In this document: positions 6,521 through 13,703 of the stretch, piece after piece
Position numbering within the stretch: the first letter of the stretch is position 1
Layout: each line of letters begins with the position of its first letter
NCBI GenBank assembly: GCA_937910785.1
Contig: CALDLG010000098.1
Location: 1 to 13,703, forward strand
Source: an uncultured Lachnospiraceae bacterium
GTDB lineage: Bacteria; Bacillota; Clostridia; Lachnospirales; Lachnospiraceae
DNA: 13,703 nucleotides
Direction: 5' to 3'
Position numbers and translations under genes: made by a program
The notes under the pieces: generated by a model
Database searches by the model: none
Told to the model about the DNA's origin: nothing
The model's input: the letters and a program-made list of their open reading frames with translations, nothing else

Positions 6521-6549
6521 AAAAAAGCGCAGGCTCAACAGCCTGCGCT
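6521..6549 (-). terminator. Strong intrinsic terminator after the MATE operon
   Basis: A perfect 10-bp stem AGCGCAGGCT / AGCCTGCGCT with a four-base loop is followed on the minus strand by six Ts. It lies 38 bases after the MATE stop codon and 26 bases before the blaI -35 box, so it insulates the two units. Confidence 0.93.
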
Positions 6550-6587
6550 CCAGAAATGACTGCGGAATCCCCGCCATCACCATACTT

Positions 6588-7967
6588 CTATGCCTCTTCA
6601 AACAGATCATCCCGCGTAATATTTTTCAGCCATACGCCGCTTCGATAACGTTTAAGCACCCAGGGCCATTTCACAAATTCATCGGTACAGAGCAGGAAAT
6701 ACACCCACATGACGGGCAGCTTCAGCGCGAAGGCCGCCAGAAAACCAAGGGGCACGGCATAACACCACATATCAATGGTATCACAGATAAAGCCGAACCG
6801 GCTGTCCCCTCCCGCCCGGAAAACGCCGGCGATCAGGGTCGTATTGACGGCCGCCCCCATAACATAATAAGTGTTGATGAGCAGCATGTATTTCAGATAA
6901 TGCATGGCCTGTTCCGTCAGCGCCGCGTATTTTAAAACAAAAGGCATGATCGCCAGAATGATCAGGCCGCCGATGGCTCCGGTGATTACGGTCAGCTTCA
7001 TCAGCTTTTTCGCCCCTGTTCTGGCCTCCTCCAGCTTGTTCTCCCCGATGATGTTTCCGATCAGAATACCGCCCGCGCTTGCCATGCCGAAGCACAGAAT
7101 CGTTCCGAAATTACGGACAACGATGACAAAGGAATTGGCGGCCACCGCATCCGTTCCCAGATGGCCGATAATCACGGAATACATGGAAAAGGCAACGCTC
7201 CAGCTGATATCATTTCCAAGCGCCGGAAGGGACAGCCTGATAAAATCCGAGAATAACGCCTTGTTTCTGACGAACAGATAGCGGAAATCCAGCTTGATGT
7301 CCCTGCTTATAAAAGAGACTGCAAAGCAAAGCGCAAGCTCGATCAGCCTGGACAGAGAAGTCGCAATCGCCACCCCCTTTGCTCCCAGCTCCGGCGCACC
7401 GAACAGTCCGAAAATGAAAACGGCGTTCAAAAAGATATTCATGGAAAAGGCCACAACATTTAACGCCGTACAGATGACTACCCTGCCGATGCTGCGCAGT
7501 ACCGCCAGATAGACCTCTATAATGCCCCAGCACAGATAGCTGACGCTCATATACCGCAGATAGGAGGCTCCTATCTCGATCAGCTCCGTATCCTTCGTAA
7601 AAAGATACATCATGCCTTCCGGGACGGTCAGGGCCAGCCCCGCAAACAATAACGAAATCAGAATGGAAAAGCGCATGGCAATGCCCTCCACGATCTGAAT
7701 CGCCCGCATATCCCCTTTTCCATAATACTGTGCGCAAAGCATCGTTGCGCCGGTTCCCAGTCCGTAAAAGACCATAAAAAGAACACTGGCATACTGTGAT
7801 GCCAGTGATACTGCCGAAATGGACGACTGTCCCACATAATTGAGCATAACCACGTCAGCCGAACTGACTGCCGCGCTCAGAAGATTCTGGATAATAATCG
7901 GCAATACCAGTTTAAAAATCTGTCGATAGAACACGTCGTTCTTTATTTTATATAATTTATTTTTCAT
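6588..7967 (-). CDS. MATE-family efflux transporter
   Basis: A 459-residue inner-membrane cation-coupled exporter with the two-lobed twelve-helix pattern of the family. The first lobe begins FKLVLPIIIQNLLSAAVSSADVVM and has the characteristic GLGTGATMLCAQYYGKGD loop at about residues 70-87. The second lobe starts near 238 (FIRLSLPALGNDISWS) and contains the matching SAGGILIGNIIGENK loop at about 305-319. Length fits the family. ATG 7967 has GGAGAA about 13 bases upstream, a longer spacing than its neighbours. It begins 26 bp after the deacetylase stop and is the last gene before the strong terminator, so it is probably expressed from the HD-domain gene promoter. Substrate not predictable. The other MATE gene in this window is a distinct, not closely similar paralogue. 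Confidence 0.95.
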   Translation of the reverse strand: MKNKLYKIKNDVFYRQIFKLVLPIIIQNLLSAAVSSADVVMLNYVGQSSISAVSLASQYASVLFMVFYGLGTGATMLCAQYYGKGDMRAIQIVEGIAMRFSILISLLFAGLALTVPEGMMYLFTKDTELIEIGASYLRYMSVSYLCWGIIEVYLAVLRSIGRVVICTALNVVAFSMNIFLNAVFIFGLFGAPELGAKGVAIATSLSRLIELALCFAVSFISRDIKLDFRYLFVRNKALFSDFIRLSLPALGNDISWSVAFSMYSVIIGHLGTDAVAANSFVIVVRNFGTILCFGMASAGGILIGNIIGENKLEEARTGAKKLMKLTVITGAIGGLIILAIMPFVLKYAALTEQAMHYLKYMLLINTYYVMGAAVNTTLIAGVFRAGGDSRFGFICDTIDMWCYAVPLGFLAAFALKLPVMWVYFLLCTDEFVKWPWVLKRYRSGVWLKNITRDDLFEEA

Positions 7968-7993
7968 TGATCACATCGTTCTCCGTTTTCTTT

Positions 7994-8860
7994 TTATTGG
8001 TAACCCCGAAGCGTTACCGCCGCGCCGGCCGGGATTTCGCATACTTCCCCCGCCGCCTCCATCCAGACAGTCCGACAGGAGGGATTAAATACCTTCGCTC
8101 CGTCAATGGAAAAGATCAGACGCCGGTATGCTTCCACATAATCGACGATCTCACCGTTGGTGGCCATCCAGATCTTTGCCCGGTAGCCGGAAACATAGGA
8201 TAAAAATTCCTCAATCACTTCCCAGTTGTCCTGTCTTGCAAATTCATAGGAATGCCCCCACAGATAGAAAAGCCGGGGCCTGTTGATAATCCTGGGATCT
8301 TCCCCTTCCTCACAGAACTTTCCTGCAAGCTCCATCAGACGGCTGTCCGCGTGATGACAGGTAGGATGCCACTCCAGAAAGTTCTCCGGGATATCAAAAG
8401 TTCCCGTCGAAACAACGGTGCGGGCATAGCAGATTCCCGCCTCTTTTAACATCGAAAGAACGGATTGATCATATATGCCAAAGGGATACGCATGTCCCCG
8501 CACGATATAAGGCACAAGGCTCTCCAACACTTTCCGGTCCTCAATTATTTCATACAGCGCCACGCTCCCGCATTCTGTCAGCGAAAGATGTCTTGCCGCA
8601 TGTGTGGCAACCTCATGCTTTTCATAAAGCTGCGGAATTTCCTCTGCCGTAACAACGGAATCCTCCACATCCCTTCCGTCGATTTTAAGCGTCTCTTTTC
8701 TTCCCAGTTTGGCCGTATTGAGATTAAATGTACCCCTGACGCCATACTGATTCATCAGCTCTACCAGATGTCTGTCATGCACGATACCGTCATCGTAGCT
8801 TAATGTCAGCGCTTTTCTTTTTCCCTCCGGAAACAACAGTTTATTAATTTTAAATGCCAT
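7994..8860 (-). CDS. Polysaccharide deacetylase family protein (CE4/NodB fold)
   Basis: A 288-residue member of the NodB-homology fold, which removes N- or O-acetyl groups from carbohydrates such as peptidoglycan or exopolysaccharide. The motifs visible are LTLSYDDG at 18-25 (catalytic and metal Asp pair D23/D24), THAARH at 86-91 (the His-x3-His metal pair) and YPFG at 125-128. No signal peptide or membrane anchor is present, so an extracellular place of action is not supported and a cytosolic role on small glycans is possible. The sequence is closest to the gellan-lyase-like CE4 branch as I recall it, without being checkable here. ATG 8860 follows AAAGGG by about eight bases and matches the usual family start. 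The frame stays open upstream to the preceding gene. Confidence 0.9.
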   Translation of the reverse strand: MAFKINKLLFPEGKRKALTLSYDDGIVHDRHLVELMNQYGVRGTFNLNTAKLGRKETLKIDGRDVEDSVVTAEEIPQLYEKHEVATHAARHLSLTECGSVALYEIIEDRKVLESLVPYIVRGHAYPFGIYDQSVLSMLKEAGICYARTVVSTGTFDIPENFLEWHPTCHHADSRLMELAGKFCEEGEDPRIINRPRLFYLWGHSYEFARQDNWEVIEEFLSYVSGYRAKIWMATNGEIVDYVEAYRRLIFSIDGAKVFNPSCRTVWMEAAGEVCEIPAGAAVTLRGYQ

Positions 8861-9013
8861 CTTTTCATCCCTTTCCTCTGCCAGTCCCTGGCAGATCGTA
8901 CTTTCCCATCCGCACCGGAATGCATCCTCATACGAATCTCCATGTCCTTTCCTCAGCCTGCGGATTTCCCGATACCAGCCCCGTTCCTGCCGCGGATTTA
9001 AGGACCGGTCCAT
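8861..9013 (-). other. Open in-frame 51-codon stretch before the deacetylase
   Basis: From an ATG at 9013, whose A is the last base of the PsiE-family stop codon (TGATG overlap), the deacetylase frame is open for 51 extra codons. They read MDRSLNPRQERGWYREIRRL and later YEDAFRCGWESTICQGLAEE. Codon choice looks gene-like, and a GAGGAAGAGGG run precedes the ATG by about eleven bases. It could be an N-terminal extension made by translational coupling, or a decayed short gene. I see no known domain, and the family normally starts at 8860. Confidence 0.4.
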
Positions 9014-9435
9014 CACATCGGACCCTCTTCCTCTTCTTCCTCCGAAAGCCTGCCTTCCGCTTTCATCTTTTCCCTCGTAACGTGCAGATACCGGCGAAGC
9101 ACGCATAACAGAATAATACTGATTACGGAGATGAAATCTTCCATCGGCGTCGTCTCACTGACAATCATATGCCTTGCAACAAGGAAAATCAGAACTTCCA
9201 TAATGTTATCCGAATTCGGCCGGCAGAGCATCTGCAGGAATTCGATGCCGATTACAATAACAAAAATCTGATCCAGATATGTCCGGAAAGATTCCATATG
9301 ATTCAATATCTCGTGAAAAATTGCAAAATCCTTGATCAGACTGCCGATGGAAAGCAGAATTCCAATCAGCACAAGCACCGCAACGATCATTTCCAGAAGC
9401 TCACAGATTTTAGAAATAAATCCTTTAAATTTCAC
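9013..9435 (-). CDS. PsiE-family (phosphate-starvation-inducible E) membrane protein
   Basis: A 140-residue integral membrane protein with four predicted helices at about 14-35, 54-70, 79-93 and 101-115, and a highly acidic C-terminal tail (EEEEEE at about 132-137). The EVLIFLVARHMIV segment (about 80-92) resembles the characteristic fourth part of the PsiE family, whose molecular role is unknown even in E. coli. I chose the GTG at 9435 because GGAGG stands seven bases upstream; the in-frame TTG at 9441 lies only one base from that site. It starts 18 bp after the HD-domain gene stop, and its stop overlaps a possible start of the next frame, so it belongs to the same operon. The symbol psiE is withheld because only family membership is supported. 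Confidence 0.82.
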   Translation of the reverse strand: MKFKGFISKICELLEMIVAVLVLIGILLSIGSLIKDFAIFHEILNHMESFRTYLDQIFVIVIGIEFLQMLCRPNSDNIMEVLIFLVARHMIVSETTPMEDFISVISIILLCVLRRYLHVTREKMKAEGRLSEEEEEEGPM

Positions 9436-9453
9436 CGGCAATCCTCCCTGTTC

Positions 9454-10710
9454 TCAATTAAATGCCTGAAACCGCTCGATCATGACCGCATACTGTTCCT
9501 TGATTTTCAGATACAGTCCGATTGTGTTGACCTTCTCTTTCTCAAATTCCGCAATAACCTTATCATAATTTCTCATCAGCGTATCAACCGCGCTTTTGTT
9601 GATCTTATTGTTCTCCGCATCCCCGGTCATAATTTTCTTAATCAGATCACTGCTGAAGGCTTCTTTATAGCTCCGCTTTCCGTACAGAGCGCTCAAAATA
9701 TCCGCTACCGCCACCACCTGCTGCGGCAGAGTCAGCATATCTCCCGTCAGTCCCTTATGATAACCGCTTCCGTCAAGCTTCTCATGATGCCTGACCGCAA
9801 TCTGCAGCACCGCATCGTCCACAACGCCTTCCAGAATCATTTCCGTAATGCGGACATGCGCCTTCATGACCTTCATCTCCTCATCCGACAGTCTTCCGGT
9901 GGATTCCAGAATATTCAGAGGAATCGCAATTTTTCCAAGATCATGCAGAAGCGCACCGTAATACAGGTCACGCAGATCCTTGCCCGTCAGCCGCATCAGC
10001 CGCCCGATCTGCTGCCCGAAATTCACGGTCGCCAGAGTATGTACAACCGTATGCTCGCTTCGAAAATCTATCGTATAGACCAGCATTTCCAGAAACCCCT
10101 TCTTAAACCGCTCTGAAAAGGCCCTCGTGGAAAGCAGCTCCGTCAGCTCGTCCTTATAGGCGCCGTTCACCAGATTGGCCGTAATGCCGTACCTGGCTTC
10201 GGCCCGGTGAAACAGATCCAGCGCCGCACCGGAAAATTTAATATCCCGGTATCTGTTAAAATAGTCTTTCTCCATCTTTTCTTCTTTCAGATGCAGAAAA
10301 GTATCCATTTTATCCGCCAGATTCAGACATTCGATAATATGCTTATAACGGCTCTGAATCAATCCGTATCTGTTATAATCCAGATGATGATAGAGCACGA
10401 TCTCCGCCTTATCATCCATCGGGGACAGATATTTCAGGAAAAGAAATCCGTAAATCGAATGCGGCCACAGGTTCTGCGTCTCAAAATCGCTGACATTCTT
10501 AACGTTATCTTCTTTATACAGGCCGATATCATGAAGGATTCCGAGCATCGTATAATCCACCAGCTCCTGCTCCGTATGAATCTGCTCACATTCCAGCATT
10601 TTATACAGAATATATCCGGTGATCTCGCCATGATTCATGATCTTTCCATTAATGATGCCCAACGTTTTCCTGATAATTTCATATACGTCCTTACTGCTGA
10701 TGATACTCAT
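9454..10710 (-). CDS. Tandem HD-domain phosphohydrolase with C-terminal HD-GYP-like domain
   Basis: A 418-residue soluble protein with two successive HD metal-phosphohydrolase domains. The first (about 20-150) has H27, HD at 60-61, H84, HH at 108-109 and D133. The second (about 215-350) has H220/H224, LLHDLGK with HD at 256-257, H285, HHE at 308-310, DGSGYH at 313-318 and VADILSAL with D337. The order HD...H...HHExxDGSGY is that of HD-GYP enzymes, which hydrolyse cyclic di-GMP or related dinucleotides, but the GYP proline is His here. No receiver, GGDEF or membrane segment is attached. ATG 10710 has GGGAG nine bases upstream. It heads the probable operon with the PsiE-type, deacetylase and MATE genes. 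Cyclic dinucleotide turnover is a reasonable inference, not shown. Confidence 0.88.
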   Translation of the reverse strand: MSIISSKDVYEIIRKTLGIINGKIMNHGEITGYILYKMLECEQIHTEQELVDYTMLGILHDIGLYKEDNVKNVSDFETQNLWPHSIYGFLFLKYLSPMDDKAEIVLYHHLDYNRYGLIQSRYKHIIECLNLADKMDTFLHLKEEKMEKDYFNRYRDIKFSGAALDLFHRAEARYGITANLVNGAYKDELTELLSTRAFSERFKKGFLEMLVYTIDFRSEHTVVHTLATVNFGQQIGRLMRLTGKDLRDLYYGALLHDLGKIAIPLNILESTGRLSDEEMKVMKAHVRITEMILEGVVDDAVLQIAVRHHEKLDGSGYHKGLTGDMLTLPQQVVAVADILSALYGKRSYKEAFSSDLIKKIMTGDAENNKINKSAVDTLMRNYDKVIAEFEKEKVNTIGLYLKIKEQYAVMIERFQAFN

Positions 10711-10748
10711 GACCCGCTTCTCCCTTCCCTCCGTATCCCCTTCTTTCC

Positions 10749-10754
10749 ATTATA
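10749..10754 (-). promoter_or_regulatory. Predicted -10 box of the HD-domain operon
   Basis: The minus strand reads a perfect TATAAT in an A/T-rich setting, 38 bases before the HD gene start codon. The best -35 at a 17-base spacing is GTGCAA (10777-10772), which is weak, so the call rests mainly on the -10 box and its position. Confidence 0.5.
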
Positions 10755-10803
10755 ATCGATATGGAAAAATTTTGCACCTCTATTTTCTCACAATTCACAC
10801 ACA

Positions 10804-10840
10804 ATTTATCCGGTGTTCCGTTGTCTTCCATTTATCCGGT
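10804..10840 (+). promoter_or_regulatory. Direct repeat upstream of the second MATE promoter
   Basis: ATTTATCCGGT occurs twice, at 10804-10814 and 10830-10840, exactly 26 bp apart (about two and a half helical turns). The second copy abuts and overlaps the first base of the -35 box. This is a plausible binding site for an activator or repressor of the MATE gene, but the protein is unknown. It also lies between the two divergent promoters, so it could affect the HD-domain operon. Confidence 0.5.
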
Positions 10841-10868
10841 TGAATTTTCTCCGGCCATTCTCTATAAT
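10840..10868 (+). promoter_or_regulatory. Predicted sigma-A promoter of the second MATE gene
   Basis: A -35 TTGAAT (10840-10845), 17-base spacer and perfect -10 TATAAT (10863-10868). The start near 10875 gives a leader of about 30 bases and rules out the longer open frame starting at 10761 as the real gene start. Confidence 0.75.
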
Positions 10869-10904
10869 AGAAACCATATACCAGAAAAGAAAGGCATGAT
10901 TTCT

Positions 10905-12281
10905 ATGAGTTTATTGAAGAAACTGATGGAGCCGGTGGATATGACCGAGGGCTCTCCCTGGCAGAAAATAGTGTTATTTACCGTTCCCATGCTGATCGGA
11001 AACATCGCGCAGCAGCTCTACAATACGGTAGACAGCGTTGTTGTAGGCAACTATGTAGGGGACAACGCGTTAGCGGCTGTGGGAAGCGCCGGTCCTATCT
11101 TAAACCTGCTGATCGTTCTGTTCGTAGGCATCAGCGTAGGCGCCGGCATCATGGTATCCCAGTATTTCGGAGCCAGAGAACGGGAAAAACTGGCGGCTAC
11201 CATCGGCAACTGCATTACACTGACCGCGATCGCCACCCTGTTCGTCATGGTCGTTGCTTCGCTTATCGCGAGACCGCTGTTAGAACTCCTGAAAACACCG
11301 GATTCCATCATCGACTGGTGTCATTCCTATCTGCTGATCCTTTTTATCGGCTCCGCAGGTCTTGCCTATTACAATATTCTGAGCGGTATTTTAAGAGGAC
11401 TCGGAGATTCCATGTCCGCCCTCGCCTATCTGCTCGTATCGACGGTCATCAACATCGTGCTGGATCTTCTGTTCGTCGCAAAGCTCGGCATGGGCGTTAA
11501 CGGCGTAGCCCTGGCAACCGTGATCGCACAGCTGATTTCCGCCGTTCTGTGCATGCTTCGTCTGAAAAAAATGCAGGAAATCTTCACCCTGCGTGCGGAA
11601 CATCTGAAACCGGTAAAAAAGTATGCGGTCAAGGTCATTCAGCTGGGCCTCCCTTCCGGCATCACACAGGCAATCCTTTCGATGGCCATGATCATCGTAC
11701 AGTCTCTGACGAACAGCTTCGGAGAAATGTTCATCGCCGCGAACGTCATCGTTATGCGTGTGGACGGCTTCGCCATGATGCCGAACTTCTCCTTCGGTAC
11801 GGCGATGACGACTTACGCCGGACAGAACGTGGGTGCAAAGCAGACCGAACGGGTAAATAAAGGCGCCATACAGGGAACATTGATCGCCATGGGAACTTCC
11901 GCTGTCATTACGGGGCTGATTCTGCTTTTCGGCAAATCGCTCATGGGCATCTTCACCAAAACGCCGGAGCTGGTAGAATTAAGCCGTAAAATGATGGGTA
12001 TTCTCGCGGTTGGCTATATCGCAATGGCTGTCACGCAGAGTCTTTCAGGCGTCATGCGCGGCGCAGGCGACACGATCACGCCGATGTGGATTTCCATCGC
12101 TACAACAATCTTCCTCCGCGTTCCGATCGCTTACGGCATTTCTTTCCTGACAAGAACGCCCGAACTGCCTTACGGAAGACAGGAATGTATCTTCATTTCC
12201 CTGCTTATCTCCTGGCTGATCGGCGCACTGATTACCTTCTTCTTCTACCGGCATGGAAAGTGGAAGGATAAGGCGGTCTGA
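10905..12281 (+). CDS. MATE-family efflux transporter (second)
   Basis: A 458-residue multidrug and toxin extrusion type membrane transporter. After a short cytosolic start (MSLLKKLMEPVDMTEG) the first lobe shows IVLFTVPMLIGNIAQQLYNTVD at about residues 20-41 and the GISVGAGIMVSQYFGARE loop at about 74-91. The second lobe begins near 242 with VIQLGLPSGITQAI and shows SFGTAMTTYAGQNVGAKQ at about 296-313, then SLSGVMRGAGDT near 380. Twelve helices fit the length. Of two in-frame ATGs, the one at 10905 is ten bases after AGAAAGG while the one at 10896 is only one base away, so 10905 is used. It is divergent from the HD-domain operon and stands alone, closed by a hairpin. Export substrate and coupling ion cannot be read from the sequence. 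Confidence 0.95.
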   Translation: MSLLKKLMEPVDMTEGSPWQKIVLFTVPMLIGNIAQQLYNTVDSVVVGNYVGDNALAAVGSAGPILNLLIVLFVGISVGAGIMVSQYFGAREREKLAATIGNCITLTAIATLFVMVVASLIARPLLELLKTPDSIIDWCHSYLLILFIGSAGLAYYNILSGILRGLGDSMSALAYLLVSTVINIVLDLLFVAKLGMGVNGVALATVIAQLISAVLCMLRLKKMQEIFTLRAEHLKPVKKYAVKVIQLGLPSGITQAILSMAMIIVQSLTNSFGEMFIAANVIVMRVDGFAMMPNFSFGTAMTTYAGQNVGAKQTERVNKGAIQGTLIAMGTSAVITGLILLFGKSLMGIFTKTPELVELSRKMMGILAVGYIAMAVTQSLSGVMRGAGDTITPMWISIATTIFLRVPIAYGISFLTRTPELPYGRQECIFISLLISWLIGALITFFFYRHGKWKDKAV

Positions 12282-12301
12282 ATCTGTCGGGAATCCATAA
12301 A

Positions 12302-12349
12302 CGGGGCTGCCGTTTTCAACGATTGCATCATCGTGAAACGACAGCCCCG
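12302..12349. terminator. Long hairpin between convergent genes, probable bidirectional terminator
   Basis: An outer stem CGGGGCTG / CAGCCCCG continues after a one-base mismatch as CGTTT / AAACG and, after a short internal loop, as ACGAT / ATCGT with a six-base loop. It starts 21 bases after the MATE stop and ends 25 bases before the stop of the opposing gene. The T-runs are weak on both sides (ATTTTT begins ten bases after the stem on the plus strand), so termination efficiency is uncertain. Confidence 0.65.
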
Positions 12350-12373
12350 AATCATAGATTTTTGCGAATTATA

Positions 12374-13703
12374 TCAATATCCGCCGCCTTTCGGCTCTTT
12401 CTTCCCGGATACGGTTTTCTCATTCTCTGCGGAATTTTCTGCGGCTTTATCCTGGCCGCCCGGTTCTTTTGCGCCTGCTTCTCCTGCCGCCGGTTCTCCC
12501 AGAACAGACTCCATAACCGTTTCGTCTCCTTCCGTCCCGTCACCGCCGGTCTGCTCCGCAAGATCAAGTCCCGATTTCTCATCTTCGATCTGCTGCTTTA
12601 TCTGCTGTATCTTCGCGTCCTCCGCGATGGCCCGCATGATCAGATTCACATCCTCCGGAGAGAACATGCCGATCGCATGCGCCAGATCGCCCAGATTATC
12701 CCGGTTAACGATCAGACTGCCTCCTCCGGACAACGGAATATTCAAACATTTGCGCTTGTCGCTCGTATCACCAAGACAGATCGCGCGTCGCTCCTCATCG
12801 CAGAAAAAGACAACGCCATTGTACTCGATTATGCCGTCTTTGGCCATATAATAATAGGGTACGCCGTTATCCTTCGGCTTTCCTTCCTCAATCGCCATCG
12901 ACCAAAGCTCAGACTCACTGCGCCCTTCCGTCCTTTTCTGATCGCCGTTTTGCTTTTCCGCCTTCGCCAGCGCCTCCTGAATGACCTTCCCCCAGGAAGC
13001 GTCCACTTTTCCATTTTTATCGAGTTCCTCAATCCGGCTGTCCGTAATCAGAGCCGTCCAATCCTTCGCACCCGACTTAAATGAATCGGCAGTTTGGGCC
13101 CTTCTGTCTCCCATGGTGCTATATTGCGCATAAGCAAGCAGCTTCTGGTAGGTATTATTTCCCCTGGAAGAGTCTGAAATTCCCTGAGAATCCAGATAAG
13201 AACACAGGGCAAACATCTCAAGCTCGGAGGCATTCTCCGGATCGACCTCTCTCGGACTGACCATGTACAGCTCTTCTTTCCCGTTCTTTCCCTGCATCCT
13301 GACCTCGATTACAGGCTTTCCGACAGTGGAGCTGGAAGCATAGCCCGCAGAATAGGTGGTCCCGTCTGCCAGTGTGCCGAATCCGATAATGCCGCTTGTC
13401 AGCCTTCCTTCTTTTAAATAAAACCGGGTTCCGTTTATTTCCGTTGTCGTGCCGTTCTTCCATGATGCCGCATTCGACCATGCGTCACATACTCTGGCCG
13501 CGTTGCTGTAACCGACCATATTTCCGACCTGAAACTGTGTATCCCTCCACTTCCGCAGAGCGCCCAGATAGTCCGCCTTCTGCGTATCGTCTTTGGTCGG
13601 GCGCTCGAAGGAATCCAGATCCTGTTCCTTCAGCAGTCCCTTTTCCACCAGATACGCATTCAATGCCTGAATCTCCTCATAAGAGGCATTTTCCGAGTCC
13701 ACC
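12374..13703 (-). CDS. Hypothetical protein with duplicated module, 5' end outside window
   Basis: The last 442 codons are inside the window; the first in-frame codon at the edge is GTG, but nothing marks it as a start and the coding pattern suggests the gene continues to the right. Function unknown. Two diverged copies of one module are visible: VDSENASYEEIQALNAYL at residues 1-18 and VDPENASELEMFALCSYL at 153-170, sharing the pattern VDxENASxxE...AL..YL. Between them is a beta-rich, Gly/Thr/Ser-rich stretch. A separate compact segment at about 300-375 (CDEERRAICLGDTSDKRKCL, then GMFSPEDVNLIMRAIAEDAK) looks like the best-conserved core, followed by an Ala/Glu/Gly-rich tail ending KKEPKGGGY. 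No signal peptide or membrane segment is seen in this part. It may belong to a Clostridia-specific DUF family, but I cannot name it with confidence. Confidence 0.8.
   Translation of the reverse strand, partial: VDSENASYEEIQALNAYLVEKGLLKEQDLDSFERPTKDDTQKADYLGALRKWRDTQFQVGNMVGYSNAARVCDAWSNAASWKNGTTTEINGTRFYLKEGRLTSGIIGFGTLADGTTYSAGYASSSTVGKPVIEVRMQGKNGKEELYMVSPREVDPENASELEMFALCSYLDSQGISDSSRGNNTYQKLLAYAQYSTMGDRRAQTADSFKSGAKDWTALITDSRIEELDKNGKVDASWGKVIQEALAKAEKQNGDQKRTEGRSESELWSMAIEEGKPKDNGVPYYYMAKDGIIEYNGVVFFCDEERRAICLGDTSDKRKCLNIPLSGGGSLIVNRDNLGDLAHAIGMFSPEDVNLIMRAIAEDAKIQQIKQQIEDEKSGLDLAEQTGGDGTEGDETVMESVLGEPAAGEAGAKEPGGQDKAAENSAENEKTVSGKKEPKGGGY

Noticed and set aside
9016..9106. Deacetylase frame upstream of 9013
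   Set aside because: It overlaps the acidic C-terminal tail of the PsiE-family gene in another frame; no start signal supports it.
9169..10116. Plus-strand open frame of 315 codons
   Set aside because: It is the reverse-complement shadow of the HD-domain and PsiE-type genes, which have clear family motifs; its translation is Gln/His/Arg-rich without domain features.
10761..10904. Longer N-terminus for the second MATE transporter
   Set aside because: This stretch contains the predicted -35 and -10 boxes, so it is upstream of the transcription start.
12323..13084. Plus-strand open frame of 253 codons
   Set aside because: Antisense to the minus-strand unknown gene and beginning inside the terminator hairpin; Arg/Leu/Phe-rich translation with no plausible ribosome binding site.
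1..13703. CRISPR array, tRNA, rRNA, insertion sequence, prophage or attachment site
   Set aside because: No regularly spaced repeats with unique spacers, no tRNA-like cloverleaf, no transposase or integrase frame and no flanking target duplications were seen.

Overview
The window looks like a chromosomal segment of a Clostridia bacterium, most likely Lachnospiraceae. The reasons are the mid-range base composition, strong AGGAGG-type ribosome binding sites, and the gene families present: an M56/BlaI pair, an oleate hydratase, DHH-free YfcE-type phosphoesterase, PsiE-type membrane protein, and two MATE transporters. Species cannot be told from the sequence. I see no rRNA, tRNA, CRISPR array, insertion sequence or phage gene. 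Most genes lie on the minus strand.

Region 1 (1-2870) is a fatty-acid-detoxification module. A minus-strand oleate hydratase gene (ohyA) runs off the left edge. It has its own well-formed promoter, with a perfect inverted repeat sitting just downstream of the -10 box. Immediately upstream lies a TetR-type regulator gene with its own terminator. The regulator is divergent from a 66-codon unknown gene, and the two are separated by back-to-back promoters whose sequences mirror each other.

Region 2 (2877-6494) is a BlaI/BlaR1-like regulatory unit on the minus strand: promoter with twin operator-like sites, blaI-type repressor, an M56 zinc-protease receptor, then a YfcE-type metallophosphoesterase with an unusual C-terminal extension. 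The receptor gene is broken: its two halves are in different reading frames, and about 20 expected residues are absent at the junction, which points to a small out-of-frame deletion. The receptor linker also carries three 42-bp tandem repeats.

Region 3 (6521-10754) looks like a four-gene minus-strand operon: a tandem HD/HD-GYP-type phosphohydrolase, a PsiE-family membrane protein, a CE4 polysaccharide deacetylase and a MATE transporter, closed by a very strong intrinsic terminator. Gaps are short (18 and 26 bp). The only larger one, 152 bp before the deacetylase core, is an open in-frame stretch overlapping the upstream stop codon. A role in cell-envelope or signalling control is an inference from this grouping.

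Region 4 (10804-13703) holds a second MATE transporter on the plus strand, with a good promoter preceded by an 11-bp direct repeat. It converges through a long hairpin on a minus-strand gene of unknown function whose start lies beyond the right edge. That protein contains two diverged copies of a module and a low-complexity tail.
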